Origin: Sporosalibacterium faouarense
GTDB taxonomy: Bacteria > Bacillota > Clostridia > Tissierellales > VENL01
Length of the DNA: 34,589 nucleotides
Direction: 5' to 3'
NCBI RefSeq assembly: GCF_016765695.1
Contig: NZ_JAETGO010000010.1
Coordinates: 1 to 34,589 of the forward strand
This document shows positions 1 to 9,244 of the stretch, in pieces (the stretch's first letter is position 1; each line of letters opens with the position of its first letter). The notes beneath the pieces were generated by a model that saw nothing but the letters and a program-made list of their open reading frames with translations, was not told where the DNA came from and did no database searches. A program made the translations under genes and the position numbers.

Positions 1-971
1 CAATCCAAAGATTTTCCTGTGCCTATTGCTACACAAGAAACTGCATCATCTGGAAGCTTAGTCTTAATTCCAGTTTTTTCAGTAATAAGCTTTCCTAAAT
101 TGTGTAGTAACGCTCCGCCACCTGTCATAAATATACCAGTCTCTCCTATGTCAGAAGCAAGCTCAGGTGGTGTTCTTTCAAATACAGCATGTACAGCATC
201 AGCTATGGCAGTAACAGGTTCTTCCAATGCTTCTAGCATTTCTGTTGAAGAAATGTTCAGTTTCCTAGGTAATCCTGTAACTAAATTTCTTCCCTTAACC
301 TCCATAAATACTTCATCTTCTCTTGGGTAAGCTGTACCTACTCTAATCTTTAAGTCTTCAGCAGTTCTTTCTCCTATCATCACATTATGTTTCTTTCTAA
401 TATATCTAACTATTGCTTCATCAAACTTGTTCCCAGCTACTTTAATAGATTTGCTTACTACTATTCCACCTAGGGATATAACTGCTATATCTGTCGTTCC
501 CCCACCAATATCAATAATCATATTTCCACTAGGTTTAGTTATGTCTAGTCCCGCTCCAATCGCCGCTGCAATTGGCTCCTCAATAAGATATGTTTTCCTT
601 GCACCAGCTTGATTACTAGCATCAAGTACGGCTCTTTTCTCAACTTCAGTTACTCCGCTGGGAACGCATACAATAATCCTTGGCTTAAATAGCATTTTAC
701 CAGCTGACTTGTGTATGAAGTACTTAAGCATTCTTTCAGTAATATCATAATCTGATATAACGCCGTCCTTTAGTGGTCTTATAGCAACAATATTTCCTGG
801 TGTCCTACCTAGCATTCGTCTCGCTTCTTCTCCTACTGCCAAAAGTTTGCCAGAGTTCTTATCGATGGCCACCACTGATGGTTCTTTAAGTACTATCCCT
901 TTACCTTTAATGTACACTAATACATTAGCTGTTCCTAAATCAATTCCCATATCAGCCCTTAATGAAAACAT
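1..971 (-). CDS. mbl: MreB/Mbl actin-like rod-shape protein (3' end cut by window)
   Basis: This is a bacterial actin homologue that forms membrane-bound filaments and guides side-wall peptidoglycan synthesis. The N-terminus reads MFSLRADMGIDLGTANVLVY, containing the phosphate-1 motif (DLGTAN). The phosphate-2 motif follows as DIGGGTTDIAV, and an adenosine-type motif (GGGALLHNLG) lies near the end. About 323 codons are present of a usual 330 to 345, so only the last few residues are missing. The ATG at 971 follows GGGGTAGG at good distance. The gene lies just downstream of spoIIID, as mbl does in Bacillus, so Mbl is preferred over MreB by position; sequence alone does not separate the paralogues here. 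A terminator stands between spoIIID and this gene, so it probably has its own promoter in the 155-base AT-rich gap, where I could not pick a convincing one. Confidence 0.93.
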   Translation of the reverse strand, partial: MFSLRADMGIDLGTANVLVYIKGKGIVLKEPSVVAIDKNSGKLLAVGEEARRMLGRTPGNIVAIRPLKDGVISDYDITERMLKYFIHKSAGKMLFKPRIIVCVPSGVTEVEKRAVLDASNQAGARKTYLIEEPIAAAIGAGLDITKPSGNMIIDIGGGTTDIAVISLGGIVVSKSIKVAGNKFDEAIVRYIRKKHNVMIGERTAEDLKIRVGTAYPREDEVFMEVKGRNLVTGLPRKLNISSTEMLEALEEPVTAIADAVHAVFERTPPELASDIGETGIFMTGGGALLHNLGKLITEKTGIKTKLPDDAVSCVAIGTGKSLD

Positions 972-1118
972 TAACCTACCCCGCTTTCTTAGTTTAATTA
1001 ATTAAAAATAAATAGAATATATTAACATCTATAAAATTACATTTACTCAAAAATATAGTTATTATAACCATTCGATAAAATAGTGCTTTTTCCTTCCTAA
1101 TATGGTATTTTTTTTATT

Positions 1119-1155
1119 AAAAAAACAAAGTAGGACAGGAGACCCATCCTACTTT
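1119..1155 (-). terminator. Rho-independent terminator after spoIIID
   Basis: The arms AAAGTAGGA (1127-1135) and TCCTACTTT (1147-1155) pair perfectly across an 11-base loop. On the minus strand they are followed by a G and then a run of seven T. The structure sits 29 bases past the spoIIID stop. Confidence 0.85.
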
Positions 1156-1184
1156 AATTCCCTCTATATCAAATTTTTCGTTTG

Positions 1185-1439
1185 CTAGTCATTAATTGCT
1201 TTGTATTTCATCTTTGTAGCTCTACCACCTCTAATGTGTCTTTCAGCTTTGTTTCTTTCAAGTACCAATTTAACCTTATTAGCTATAAGAGGGTTTATCT
1301 TGGGAAGTCGTTCTGTTACATCCTTATGTACCGTACTTTTACTCACTCCAAAAACGTTTGCAGTTTGTCTAACTGTTGCCTTTTCATTTATTATATGCTT
1401 TGCGATTTCTAATGCTCTTTCCTCTATGTAATCTTTCAA
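1185..1439 (-). CDS. spoIIID: SpoIIID sporulation transcription regulator
   Basis: This small DNA-binding protein (84 aa) acts in the mother cell after sigma-E becomes active, turning some sigma-E genes on and others off. The sequence is almost entirely one helix-turn-helix unit: KATVRQTANVFGVSKSTVHK, followed by a basic tail (HIRGGRATKMKYK) typical of the family. I chose the TTG at 1439 because AAAGGGGG stands 8 bases upstream and the product then begins LKDYIEERAL, matching the usual family N-terminus. The frame stays open upstream to 1502, but that extension has no ribosome site and no family match. It lies between spoIIQ and mbl, the standard Firmicute order, and ends at a strong terminator. 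Confidence 0.95.
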   Translation of the reverse strand: MKDYIEERALEIAKHIINEKATVRQTANVFGVSKSTVHKDVTERLPKINPLIANKVKLVLERNKAERHIRGGRATKMKYKAIND

Positions 1440-1548
1440 ATATCCAACCCCCTTTGTCAATGTTTTGCAATTATCCCAAAGTCTTTCTACATATTTATGC
1501 ACCTTTAAAAAATATTAGAACAAAACTTGTAAAAACCTATTATTTTGT

Positions 1549-2436
1549 TTATTTTAATACTGGTAAATATTGTTTAGGATCAACGTACTCCCCATTTTTT
1601 AAAACCTCAAAGTGTAAATGAGGTCCTTGTGCAACTTCAAAACCCATTGCTTTGCCTACTCCACTTATAGGATCACCTTTACTAATTCTTTGTCCAACTT
1701 CTACCATCTCGTCAGTGGACACGCATGCATATCTTGATATTAATCCATCTCCGTGGTCCAATGTGATAATTATTCCTAGCTCTTGATCTTGTTTAATCGA
1801 TTGTACTACTCCATCTAGAGAGGCTCTAATCACACTTCCTTCTCTAGCTCTAATATCTATCCCATTATGGGTAGTCCATTGCTCTAAGGTCTTAGAAAAA
1901 ACTAATTTATCTCTTGCAAAGTCCATAGATATTGTTCCCTGTAGTGGCATAGTCATTGAAACTGCTCTACTTTGACTATTAGCTGGAGTAGATTGATTTT
2001 TATTTGTGGAATCATTTGTCTTTTGTGCTTCATTCCCTTGTAACTGGGTATTCTCTTTTGTTTGACTAGATTTTGAAGTGTCTTCTATATTAACCACCTC
2101 GACACTAGACTCATCTTTTGTTTCCTGATCATTAATTTGATTATCTTTTGTCTTGCTTGATTCATATAAGGTGGTTAATTTCTTAATCATTTCATTTTCT
2201 GACATTGGATCTTGTACAATATCTACTGCTTGATTCTCATTTCCTTGAGCTTGTTGAGAATTTTTAACATTGTTTGTAGAAACCCATACGGCTGTTGTTC
2301 CAACTAAACAAATGCAAATAAATAAAATAATATAAAAGCCATCTTTAGCAAATATCTTTTCCAGGCCTTTTTTCATATTAATCCAGTATGATTTCTTGTT
2401 TTCATTGTTATTTGGGTCTTTTCTAAACTCGTCCAT
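1549..2436 (-). CDS. spoIIQ: SpoIIQ, forespore M23-family (LytM) engulfment protein
   Basis: SpoIIQ is made in the forespore, crosses its membrane once, and pairs with mother-cell SpoIIIAH to form the channel that links the two cells during engulfment. The 295-aa product has a cytoplasmic tail, one membrane segment at about residues 34-54, a low-complexity Q/N/S/T/K linker (about 55-155), and a C-terminal M23 domain (about 160-290). The zinc-binding pattern of M23 peptidases is intact: H190-x3-D194 in HNGID, and H273-x-H275 in GPHLHFEV. Bacillus SpoIIQ has lost part of this site, while clostridial SpoIIQ keeps it. The ATG at 2436 follows GGAGG by 7 bases. A sigma-F type promoter stands 41 bases upstream. 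A generic M23 cell-wall hydrolase is possible by domain, but position between spoIID and spoIIID argues for SpoIIQ. Confidence 0.93.
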   Translation of the reverse strand: MDEFRKDPNNNENKKSYWINMKKGLEKIFAKDGFYIILFICICLVGTTAVWVSTNNVKNSQQAQGNENQAVDIVQDPMSENEMIKKLTTLYESSKTKDNQINDQETKDESSVEVVNIEDTSKSSQTKENTQLQGNEAQKTNDSTNKNQSTPANSQSRAVSMTMPLQGTISMDFARDKLVFSKTLEQWTTHNGIDIRAREGSVIRASLDGVVQSIKQDQELGIIITLDHGDGLISRYACVSTDEMVEVGQRISKGDPISGVGKAMGFEVAQGPHLHFEVLKNGEYVDPKQYLPVLK

Positions 2437-2476
2437 ACCCCCACCTCCACGTTTAACTTTTATATTGTTTTATTAG

Positions 2477-2507
2477 TATTATCACCATATTTTAGAATTT
2501 GATACGC
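2477..2507 (-). promoter_or_regulatory. Sigma-F type promoter of spoIIQ
   Basis: On the minus strand GCGTA (2503-2507), a 16-base spacer, then GGTGATAATA (2477-2486). The Bacillus sigma-F consensus is GywTA-N16-GGnrAnAnTw; all fixed -10 positions match and four of five -35 positions match. Its -10 ends 41 bases before the spoIIQ start, and spoIIQ is a known sigma-F gene. Confidence 0.65.
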
Positions 2508-2554
2508 ATTTTTTATTAATTTCTAAAATTAGTAATAGCTGTTTTTTATAGGAT

Positions 2555-2583
2555 AAAAAAAGGAGGCCCTTGTGAAGGACCTC
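2555..2583 (-). terminator. Rho-independent terminator after spoIID
   Basis: GAGGCCCTT (2563-2571) and AAGGACCTC (2575-2583) form a 9-bp stem with one G-U pair and a 3-base loop, followed on the minus strand by CTTTTTT. It separates spoIID from the spoIIQ promoter, so the two sporulation genes can be switched in different cells. Confidence 0.88.
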
Positions 2584-2588
2584 ACTTA

Positions 2589-3596
2589 TTAATAAACTTT
2601 GTTAATTTCAACTCCTGTATAATAATGCTTTAGAATGTCATTATATGAACTGCCATTCTCAGCCATACCATTTGCTCCCCATTGGCTCATTCCAACCCCA
2701 TGACCATTACCAATAGTAGTAATCTTTATTTTTTTCTTATCATCTGTCATTGATATTTTAAAGTTTGTTGAGTTTAAAGCAAATATGCTCCTTATTTCTC
2801 TACCTGTTGCTACCACGTTATCTATCATAACTTTGATGATTTTTCCACCTTCACTTCTTTCCATAACAACGATTTTTTTATCTAAGTTATCTACTGTTAA
2901 ATTAGTACTAGGATACTCTCCTTTTAACTTCTTGATAAATTCTTCTGCATTTAGTTCTAAAACTGTGTTTAGCTTAGGAGATTCAGATTCATAGGGACTA
3001 TCAACAGCTCTAAGGTATGGTAATGCACTAACAAAAACATCCTCAGAGTTTTCTGTCATACCTCCACTAGTTGAGTGAAATAAAGGCTCTATTACCTTAC
3101 CATCATATGTTAAAACCTCTCCTTTTGTGCTTTCCACTGCTTCCTCAATTTTAGGCCAATATTCATACATCCAATTTCTTCCTTTTATATCTCTTAGCTC
3201 ATCCTTGGACAAAAATGCTTGACAATGTATACTGTTACATAATGCTGCTTGTGGATGATCTGGGTGGCCATCACTATACTTCTTTAGCCTATATATGGAG
3301 AAAGATCTAGCCGCAACAGCTTGTGCTTTTATAGCCTCTATTTCAAAGCCACCAGGAACTTCAGCTGCTACTACTCCCTTTATATATTCATCAAATTCCA
3401 TTGTTATAACTTTCTTTGCTTTAGTATCATATATATTTACCATGTAATCCTCATCTACTTCTCCTACTTCATATTTTTGATTAATATCATCCTGTTCATT
3501 TCCTGACCAGATAATGTCATATCCTTTAATCAGTGTAATCGGGAATATTATAGTCAAAAACAATATAAATACTATTAATATCAAAAGTTCTCTCAT
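2589..3596 (-). CDS. spoIID: SpoIID, sporulation lytic transglycosylase
   Basis: SpoIID is part of the mother-cell DMP complex (SpoIID, SpoIIM, SpoIIP). It cleaves denuded glycan strands so that the mother-cell membrane can migrate around the forespore. The 335-aa product has an N-terminal membrane anchor (about residues 4-24) and a SpoIID/LytB domain from about 53. The acidic motif VVAAEVPGGFE places the likely catalytic glutamate at E79. Candidate zinc ligands seen in clostridial SpoIID are present: H111 or H114, then C120, H124 and C125 in CNSIHCQAF. The domain ends GHGVGMSQWGANGMA, a family hallmark. The ATG at 3596 follows AAGGGGG. Upstream lies a sigma-E type -10, and the gene precedes spoIIQ as in other Firmicutes. 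Confidence 0.96.
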   Translation of the reverse strand: MRELLILIVFILFLTIIFPITLIKGYDIIWSGNEQDDINQKYEVGEVDEDYMVNIYDTKAKKVITMEFDEYIKGVVAAEVPGGFEIEAIKAQAVAARSFSIYRLKKYSDGHPDHPQAALCNSIHCQAFLSKDELRDIKGRNWMYEYWPKIEEAVESTKGEVLTYDGKVIEPLFHSTSGGMTENSEDVFVSALPYLRAVDSPYESESPKLNTVLELNAEEFIKKLKGEYPSTNLTVDNLDKKIVVMERSEGGKIIKVMIDNVVATGREIRSIFALNSTNFKISMTDDKKKIKITTIGNGHGVGMSQWGANGMAENGSSYNDILKHYYTGVEINKVY

Positions 3597-3639
3597 TTTG
3601 TCCCCCTTTTAGCCATACTTCTTTAGCTTTATCCTAAAT

Positions 3640-3647
3640 ACTGTATG
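3640..3647 (-). promoter_or_regulatory. Candidate sigma-E -10 element of spoIID
   Basis: Minus-strand CATACAGT, 44 bases before the spoIID ATG, matches seven of eight positions of the sigma-E -10 consensus CATACAMT. I see no good KMATATT -35 at 14-15 bases; the region there reads CTTAAAG. Known sigma-E control of spoIID supports the call. Confidence 0.45.
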
Positions 3648-3801
3648 ATTAAATCTTATGCTTTAAGGACAAATATTATGAGGAATTTTTCTTTTTACTT
3701 TTTTCGTTAATTTCCTGGGAAATATCCATTTTATCGACAAAAAATATAGATATAATCCAATCCTTAATTCTATTAATTAATTCCTATCTATATTTAAACA
3801 G

Positions 3802-3845
3802 AAACTCCTTTCCAGTTTTATAGTTAGCAAACTGGAAAGGAGTTT
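3802..3845 (-). terminator. Strong hairpin terminator, possibly bidirectional
   Basis: A perfect 17-bp stem (3802-3818 with 3829-3845, arm AAACTCCTTTCCAGTTT) with a 10-base loop lies 2 bases past the stop of the lipoprotein gene. The T-run is better on the plus strand (GTTTTTT) than on the minus strand (TTTCTGTTT), so it may block transcription both ways. Confidence 0.85.
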
Positions 3846-3847
3846 TT

Positions 3848-4396
3848 TCATTTTACTTTTTCTAACTTATCTCTATTATCTAAAAAACTTTCATAGTCTT
3901 CTTGTGTAAATTCAACTGGTAATTTTATGTCATACCTAGATAAATTATTAATCATCCATGTTTCACAACCTTTTATTTTTTTCTCTTTTGACTTTTCTCT
4001 GTCATTATAGTATTTTGAGTCAAATTCAAGGTTGATACCTTCTTCATTAGGAAAATCAAAAGATATAGTTACATTTGGATATGTCATTGTGTTTTTATCT
4101 ATTTTTGAATACTCTTTTAAAAACTCTTTCTTGAAATCTTCATTAACAAGTAAAGTTCTAATGCTATGAAAGGTTTTAAAAACATCTTGTACCATAGGTT
4201 CTTTATTAAGCTTAACTAATATATTCAATTGAGAGATAGCATAGTTAAACTTTATACCTTCAATATATTTATTATTCTTCATTAGATTTTCTTTAAAATT
4301 GTTAACTTCCTTTATTTTTAGATCATGCCAAGTAACTACAGTACATGATGTTAAAATTAGTGATAGTACTATGATAACAATTTGGGTTTTTTTCAT
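3848..4396 (-). CDS. Putative lipoprotein, family not recognised
   Basis: This 182-aa protein begins MKKTQIVIIVLSLILTSC, a signal peptide with a lipobox (L15-T16-S17-C18), so it should be lipid-anchored on the outer face of the membrane. The mature part is rich in K, N, E and D, has no further membrane segment, and matches no domain I recognise. One cysteine (in GCETWM) remains in the mature chain. The ATG at 4396 follows AAAGGAG at 7 bases, and a strong terminator follows the stop, so it looks like a live single-gene unit. It stands between murA and spoIID, where most Firmicutes have no gene, next to a decayed coding remnant. It is probably a lineage-specific insertion. A sporulation role is possible by position only. 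Confidence 0.75.
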   Translation of the reverse strand: MKKTQIVIIVLSLILTSCTVVTWHDLKIKEVNNFKENLMKNNKYIEGIKFNYAISQLNILVKLNKEPMVQDVFKTFHSIRTLLVNEDFKKEFLKEYSKIDKNTMTYPNVTISFDFPNEEGINLEFDSKYYNDREKSKEKKIKGCETWMINNLSRYDIKLPVEFTQEDYESFLDNRDKLEKVK

Positions 4397-4415
4397 AATA
4401 TCTCCTTTATAAATT

Positions 4416-4529
4416 TTATTCGAAGTATATTAGACCTCCGCCCCACAGCTTAGTTGAGTCAAACCATGTATCATAACTAATAAATTCTTTGTCTCCCCAA
4501 TTTGAAACTGTGATATATCTGCTTTTAAA
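4416..4529 (-). pseudogene. Remnant of a lost gene (C-terminal fragment without a start)
   Basis: A protein-like open stretch of 37 codons with no start codon ends at a TAA (4416-4418). It reads RYITVSNWGDKEFISYDTWF, then a tail DSTKLWGGGLIYFE. The spread of W, G, Y, D and F residues is unlike random AT-rich DNA. Just upstream (about 4530-4570) the neighbouring frame reads NSNLKITIENFYNLK, so one frameshift near 4525 would join the two. I read this as the end of a decayed gene, perhaps a secreted or enzyme domain; I cannot name the family. It lies directly upstream of the lipoprotein gene. Confidence 0.4.
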
Positions 4530-4791
4530 TTATAAAAGTTTTCTATAGTTATTTTTAAATTTGAGTTTCTATTAATTTATATTTTACTTTTATTCACTTT
4601 TTAATAATAAAAACACACCGTCTTCTTTTCTAAAATCTATTGTAAATATCATTACTTATATTGTAGGCTATTATCATTGTTTTGTAAATTTTTTTTCTTT
4701 TTGTATGAGCTATATATGCTAAAATTTTCCATTATACCTTTCTCCTAAAAATTACACTCACTAGTAAAACCAGTGATATTCTTTTTAACAC
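4530..4791. other. AT-rich intergenic stretch between the gene remnant and murA
   Basis: Very AT-rich, with no convincing gene. It holds a weak hairpin (about 4758-4778, arms TCACTAG and CCAGTGA) just past the murA terminator. It also holds a 26-codon ORF (minus, 4652-4732) that starts at an ATG with a GGAG upstream but resembles nothing. It may be the rest of the decayed gene whose end is at 4416-4529. Confidence 0.4.
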
Positions 4792-4817
4792 AAAAAAAGA
4801 AGGATTAAATCCTTCTT
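4792..4817 (-). terminator. Rho-independent terminator after murA
   Basis: AAGAAGGATT and AATCCTTCTT pair around a very short loop immediately after the murA stop, followed on the minus strand by a run of T and then G. The stem is AT-rich but compact. Confidence 0.8.
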
Positions 4818-6074
4818 CTAATCTTCAACTCTATATATTTTTGCACCTATATTCGTAAGCTTTTCTTCAATGTCAGTATACCCTCTATCAATATGATATA
4901 TATTGCTAATCTCCGTTTCTCCATCTGATATAAGTCCTGCGAGAATTAGTGCTGCTCCAGCCCTTAAATCTGTAGCTTTTACTGGCGCACCCATTAAACT
5001 ATTAGTACCTTCAATAATTGCACTTCTTCCATCTATCTTGATATTTGCACCCATTCTCTTTAGTTCATCTATGTGCATAAATCTATTCTCGAAAACGGTT
5101 TCTATAATAACACTGGTTCCCTCTGCGATACTCATTAAAGCCATAAATTGCGACTGCATATCTGTGGGAAATCCAGGATAAGGTAGAGTTTTTACATCTA
5201 TTGCTTTGATTGGTCCATCTGTGTAAACCCTTACCTTGTCACCATTTTCAACTATGTTGACTCCTGCTTCTCTTAGTTTAGCAATAATAGGTTTAATATG
5301 ACTTGTAATAACATTTTCAACCGTTACGTCTCCTTTAGTTATAGCAGCAGCAACCATATAAGTACCGGCTTCTATTCTATCTGGTATAATCTGATGATTA
5401 GAGCCCTTTAGTTCTTTTACGCCTTCTACTTTTATAGTGCTAGTACCTGCACCTTTAATACTTGCTCCCATCTTATTTAAGAAGTTTGCCAAATCTACAA
5501 TTTCTGGTTCCATAGCAGCATTTTCTAAAATGGTCTCTCCCTTTGCAAGTGTAGCAGCCATCATTATGTTTTCAGTAGCTCCAACACTTGGAAAGTCTAG
5601 ATATATTTTGTTGCCCACTAATTCATCCACTACTGCATCTATATATCCATGGCCTACGTTTATTTCTGCTCCTAAAGCTCTAAATCCTTTTAAATGTAAG
5701 TCTATTGGTCTCGTTCCTATTGCACATCCGCCCGGTAAAGATATTCTAGCTTTCCCTAGTCTTGCCAAAAGAGGCCCCATTACTAAAAAAGAGGCTCTCA
5801 TTTTTCTAATTAAGTCATAAGGCGCTTCAAAATTGTTTATATTAGATGAATTAATCTGAATTTGCCCTTTACTAATTCTTTTTACATCAGATCCTAGAGA
5901 AGTTAATACCTCACATATAACATCTACATCCCTTAAGTCTGGTACATCCTCTAACAAACAATTCTCCGTAGCTAATAGAGAAGCAGCCATAATTGGCAGG
6001 GCAGAGTTCTTAGCTCCATTGACCCTAATGCTTCCCTTTAGAGGAGAACTTTTCTCCACAATAATTTTCGCCAA
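4818..6074 (-). CDS. murA: UDP-N-acetylglucosamine 1-carboxyvinyltransferase (MurA)
   Basis: MurA catalyses the first committed step of peptidoglycan synthesis in the cytoplasm, moving enolpyruvate from phosphoenolpyruvate to UDP-GlcNAc. The 418-aa product has the two-lobed EPSP-synthase fold. The N-terminal motif NGAKNSALP carries the substrate lysine (K22). The loop [15 protein letters not shown] holds the catalytic cysteine C117, the residue that fosfomycin attacks, so the usual target is present. I chose the TTG at 6074 because GGGAGG lies 7 bases upstream and the product then starts [14 protein letters not shown] as in the family. An in-frame upstream extension to 6149 would overlap ywmB and has no family match. 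Gene order ywmB-murA-spoIID indicates the murAA type. It is 38 bases behind ywmB, probably in one operon. Confidence 0.96.
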   Translation of the reverse strand: MAKIIVEKSSPLKGSIRVNGAKNSALPIMAASLLATENCLLEDVPDLRDVDVICEVLTSLGSDVKRISKGQIQINSSNINNFEAPYDLIRKMRASFLVMGPLLARLGKARISLPGGCAIGTRPIDLHLKGFRALGAEINVGHGYIDAVVDELVGNKIYLDFPSVGATENIMMAATLAKGETILENAAMEPEIVDLANFLNKMGASIKGAGTSTIKVEGVKELKGSNHQIIPDRIEAGTYMVAAAITKGDVTVENVITSHIKPIIAKLREAGVNIVENGDKVRVYTDGPIKAIDVKTLPYPGFPTDMQSQFMALMSIAEGTSVIIETVFENRFMHIDELKRMGANIKIDGRSAIIEGTNSLMGAPVKATDLRAGAALILAGLISDGETEISNIYHIDRGYTDIEEKLTNIGAKIYRVED

Positions 6075-6112
6075 AATTCTTCCTCCCTTTAACTTTTGTT
6101 TGGGATTCTTTT

Positions 6113-6919
6113 CTAATATCCCGTTGTAATTATTGGTGTTCCCATCCAAATATACGTTTTATCCTCATATTCATTATATCTCATAGAAACGTTTAAATTC
6201 ATCTTATTATTTCCAGTAAATATATATCTATCAATATTTGGAGTATATATGGAAACACTGGTGGTTGAAGAATCAAAAAGTCCTTCTACTTTGTTTCCCT
6301 GTATTTTCCCCATAGCTTGTGAAATTTTTGCTATTTCTTCCTCACTCTTTAATTGTCCCTTAAATGTTCCAATAATGCAAGTGGAAATTTCTGTTTCTGA
6401 ATTAAATTTACTTAAAATGTTATCAACTTTATTTCTAATATATTTGATATTATCTACCTTATTGTTTTGAGTCACATCAATAAATAGAGTTGTCTGTTGA
6501 AAGTCATCAGTAGAATCTTTCTCTGATGCAAGTATTATTGTAATCATTCGCCCTTCTTCATCTTTTCCCCATATAGATATTTGATTCATATCTAGTAACT
6601 CAGTTACATCTATATCATAAATTCTTTCATAATCCTTTGATCTTTCATCTGTATTACTATCATTATCTATTGGCTCAACTAATTCAAAATCTTGAATTAA
6701 TTTTATACCTAATGTCTTTAGTTCTTCTATCTCCATAAACTTATCTGATATTTTAGAGTTAAAATTCATATTTAGCTGTAATGGATTGGCACCTGTAGCA
6801 TCAAATGCTTTTAATAAAGCTTCTTCATTCTTAGGTACATCTGTATGAGCCCATGCATAATTTACAATTGCTAGTAATATTATAAGTGCAACTAAAAAAA
6901 TTTTTCTTAATCCTTTCAT
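6113..6919 (-). CDS. ywmB: YwmB-family secreted protein
   Basis: The 268-aa protein has a clear signal peptide (about residues 1-24, ending AWA) followed by a soluble domain. It resembles the YwmB family, whose fold is related to a TATA-binding-protein-like fold and whose function is unknown. I recognise it mainly from its signal peptide, its length, and its position between atpC and murA, exactly where ywmB sits in Bacillus. The ATG at 6919 follows GGAGG by 8 bases. The final part ([18 protein letters not shown]) is typical of the family end. It probably shares a transcript with murA. A nested hairpin lies 61 bases upstream of the start and could act on this transcript. Confidence 0.8.
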   Translation of the reverse strand: MKGLRKIFLVALIILLAIVNYAWAHTDVPKNEEALLKAFDATGANPLQLNMNFNSKISDKFMEIEELKTLGIKLIQDFELVEPIDNDSNTDERSKDYERIYDIDVTELLDMNQISIWGKDEEGRMITIILASEKDSTDDFQQTTLFIDVTQNNKVDNIKYIRNKVDNILSKFNSETEISTCIIGTFKGQLKSEEEIAKISQAMGKIQGNKVEGLFDSSTTSVSIYTPNIDRYIFTGNNKMNLNVSMRYNEYEDKTYIWMGTPIITTGY

Positions 6920-7186
6920 TTTGGTACCTCCTTCATTATTTTTATAATTATCTTAAAGTATTGTTTTTTTCGATAAAAACGAGGAAAGGTAGGGGAGTAA
7001 AAATGTAAAGGGGGACAAAACATTTTTACAGCTTGTGCCTTTCCTCATTATGAAGTATTGACCAAAATAGGCTTGTTCTATACCAAGTTTTTTATAAAAA
7101 TTATAAATTTTTTCTTTAAGTTTAATGCCTTTAAAGGATAAGATTTACATATATTAACTTATGGATTTCTGTTGTTTTAAACGCAT
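6920..7186. other. Intergenic region between atpC terminator and ywmB
   Basis: AT-rich with no gene that I can support. It must hold the ywmB-murA promoter, since atpC ends at a strong terminator. I found no confident -35/-10 pair; TATAAT-like boxes occur near 7097-7110 on the minus strand but lack a good -35. The only clear structure is the nested hairpin at 6981-7046. Confidence 0.5.
6981..7046 (-). promoter_or_regulatory. Nested hairpin in ywmB-murA leader (possible attenuator)
   Basis: The outer arms GAGGAAAGG (6981-6989) and CCTTTCCTC (7038-7046) pair perfectly. Inside, GTAAAAATGT (6997-7006) and ACATTTTTAC (7020-7029) pair perfectly. Both sides of the internal loop are 7-8 bases long. 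On the minus strand the outer stem is followed by GTTTTTATC, a modest T-run. It could be a terminator-like attenuator in the ywmB leader or the end of a short non-coding RNA. Confidence 0.5.
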
Positions 7187-7223
7187 AAAAGAACCACCTC
7201 ATTTTTCATGAAGTGGTTCTTTT
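7187..7223 (-). terminator. Rho-independent terminator of the atp operon
   Basis: The arms AAAAGAACCACCTCAT (7187-7202) and ATGAAGTGGTTCTTTT (7208-7223) form a long stem with one G-U pair and a 5-base loop, with a T-run in the 3' arm on either strand. It lies 21 bases past the atpC stop. Confidence 0.93.
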
Positions 7224-7244
7224 GTATATTCATAATAAAGTTTT

Positions 7245-7652
7245 CTAAAAATGTTTATCTGCTACATTTATCCTATTTAATGCTTTTCTTAAAGCTACTT
7301 CAGCTCTCATTAAATCTACTTCACTCTTGCTGGCATGATCTAATCTTTCTTCTGCTCTTCTTTTAGCTTCTTTAGCTCTAGCCAAGTCAATTTCTTCAGG
7401 CCATTCTGCAGAATCAGAGATAATAGTTGTCTTCTCTTTACCTACTTCAATGTATCCACCAGCTATAGCAGCTTGTTTGAATTCTCCATTTTGCTTTATT
7501 TTAATTCTTCCTATATCTAAAGGAGTAACTAGAGGAGTATGATTTGCTAAAATACCTAAGTCACCCTCTTGTCCTCTAACTACAATCATCTCAACTTCTT
7601 CTTCAAAAAATTTTCTATCTGGGGTCACAATTTCTAATTTGAAATTTGCCAT
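7245..7652 (-). CDS. atpC: F-type ATP synthase epsilon subunit
   Basis: Epsilon is part of the central stalk of F1 and restrains wasteful ATP hydrolysis. The 135-aa product has the N-terminal beta-sandwich (starting NFKLEIVTPDRKFFEEEVEM, with GDLGILANHTPLVTPLDIG) and a C-terminal helical hairpin rich in A, E, K and R (about residues 85-135). Length is normal. The ATG at 7652 is preceded by GGGGG that overlaps the end of atpD, only 12 bases away, so its translation is probably coupled to atpD. It is the last gene of the operon and is followed by the strong terminator. Confidence 0.97.
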   Translation of the reverse strand: MANFKLEIVTPDRKFFEEEVEMIVVRGQEGDLGILANHTPLVTPLDIGRIKIKQNGEFKQAAIAGGYIEVGKEKTTIISDSAEWPEEIDLARAKEAKRRAEERLDHASKSEVDLMRAEVALRKALNRINVADKHF

Positions 7653-7664
7653 CCAATATACCCC

Positions 7665-9152
<1,488 letters not shown>

Positions 9153-9167
9153 TTACAATTGTAAAAG

Positions 9168-9225
9168 TTAAGATTTTCGAGAATTTTCAATCTTAATTTT
9201 ATCTAAAAACTGATAGATTTTTTAG
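9168..9225 (-). other. Two small hairpins in the atpG-atpD gap
   Basis: TTAAGATT (9168-9175) pairs with AATCTTAA (9189-9196), and CTAAAAA (9203-9209) pairs with TTTTTAG (9219-9225). Both are AT-only or nearly so and therefore weak. Neither has a strong T-run on the minus strand, so full termination is unlikely; an RNA processing or pausing site is possible. Confidence 0.35.
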
Positions 9226-9244
9226 TTTATAATTTTTCACCAAT

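Noticed and set aside
1492-1517. Sigma-E-like boxes (TAATATT and CATAAATA) before spoIIID
   Set aside because: Both boxes look good alone but the spacer is 11 bases against the expected 14-15.
3743-3794. 10-bp inverted repeat AATATAGATA/TATCTATATT with T-run on the minus strand
   Set aside because: AT-only arms and a 32-base loop give little stability, and the strong hairpin at 3802-3845 already ends the upstream gene.
4652-4732. 26-codon ORF with ATG and GGAG upstream
   Set aside because: Lysine/asparagine-rich, no similarity recognised, and in very AT-rich DNA where such ORFs arise by chance. It is mentioned only in the region note.
5437-5820. Plus-strand ORF of 127 codons
   Set aside because: Antisense to murA, whose frame is fully supported by family motifs. 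The same holds for other plus-strand ORFs opposite atpH, atpF, rho and the nucleotidase gene.
6075-6149. N-terminal extension of murA
   Set aside because: It would overlap ywmB, lacks a ribosome site, and goes beyond the family N-terminus; the TTG at 6074 fits better.
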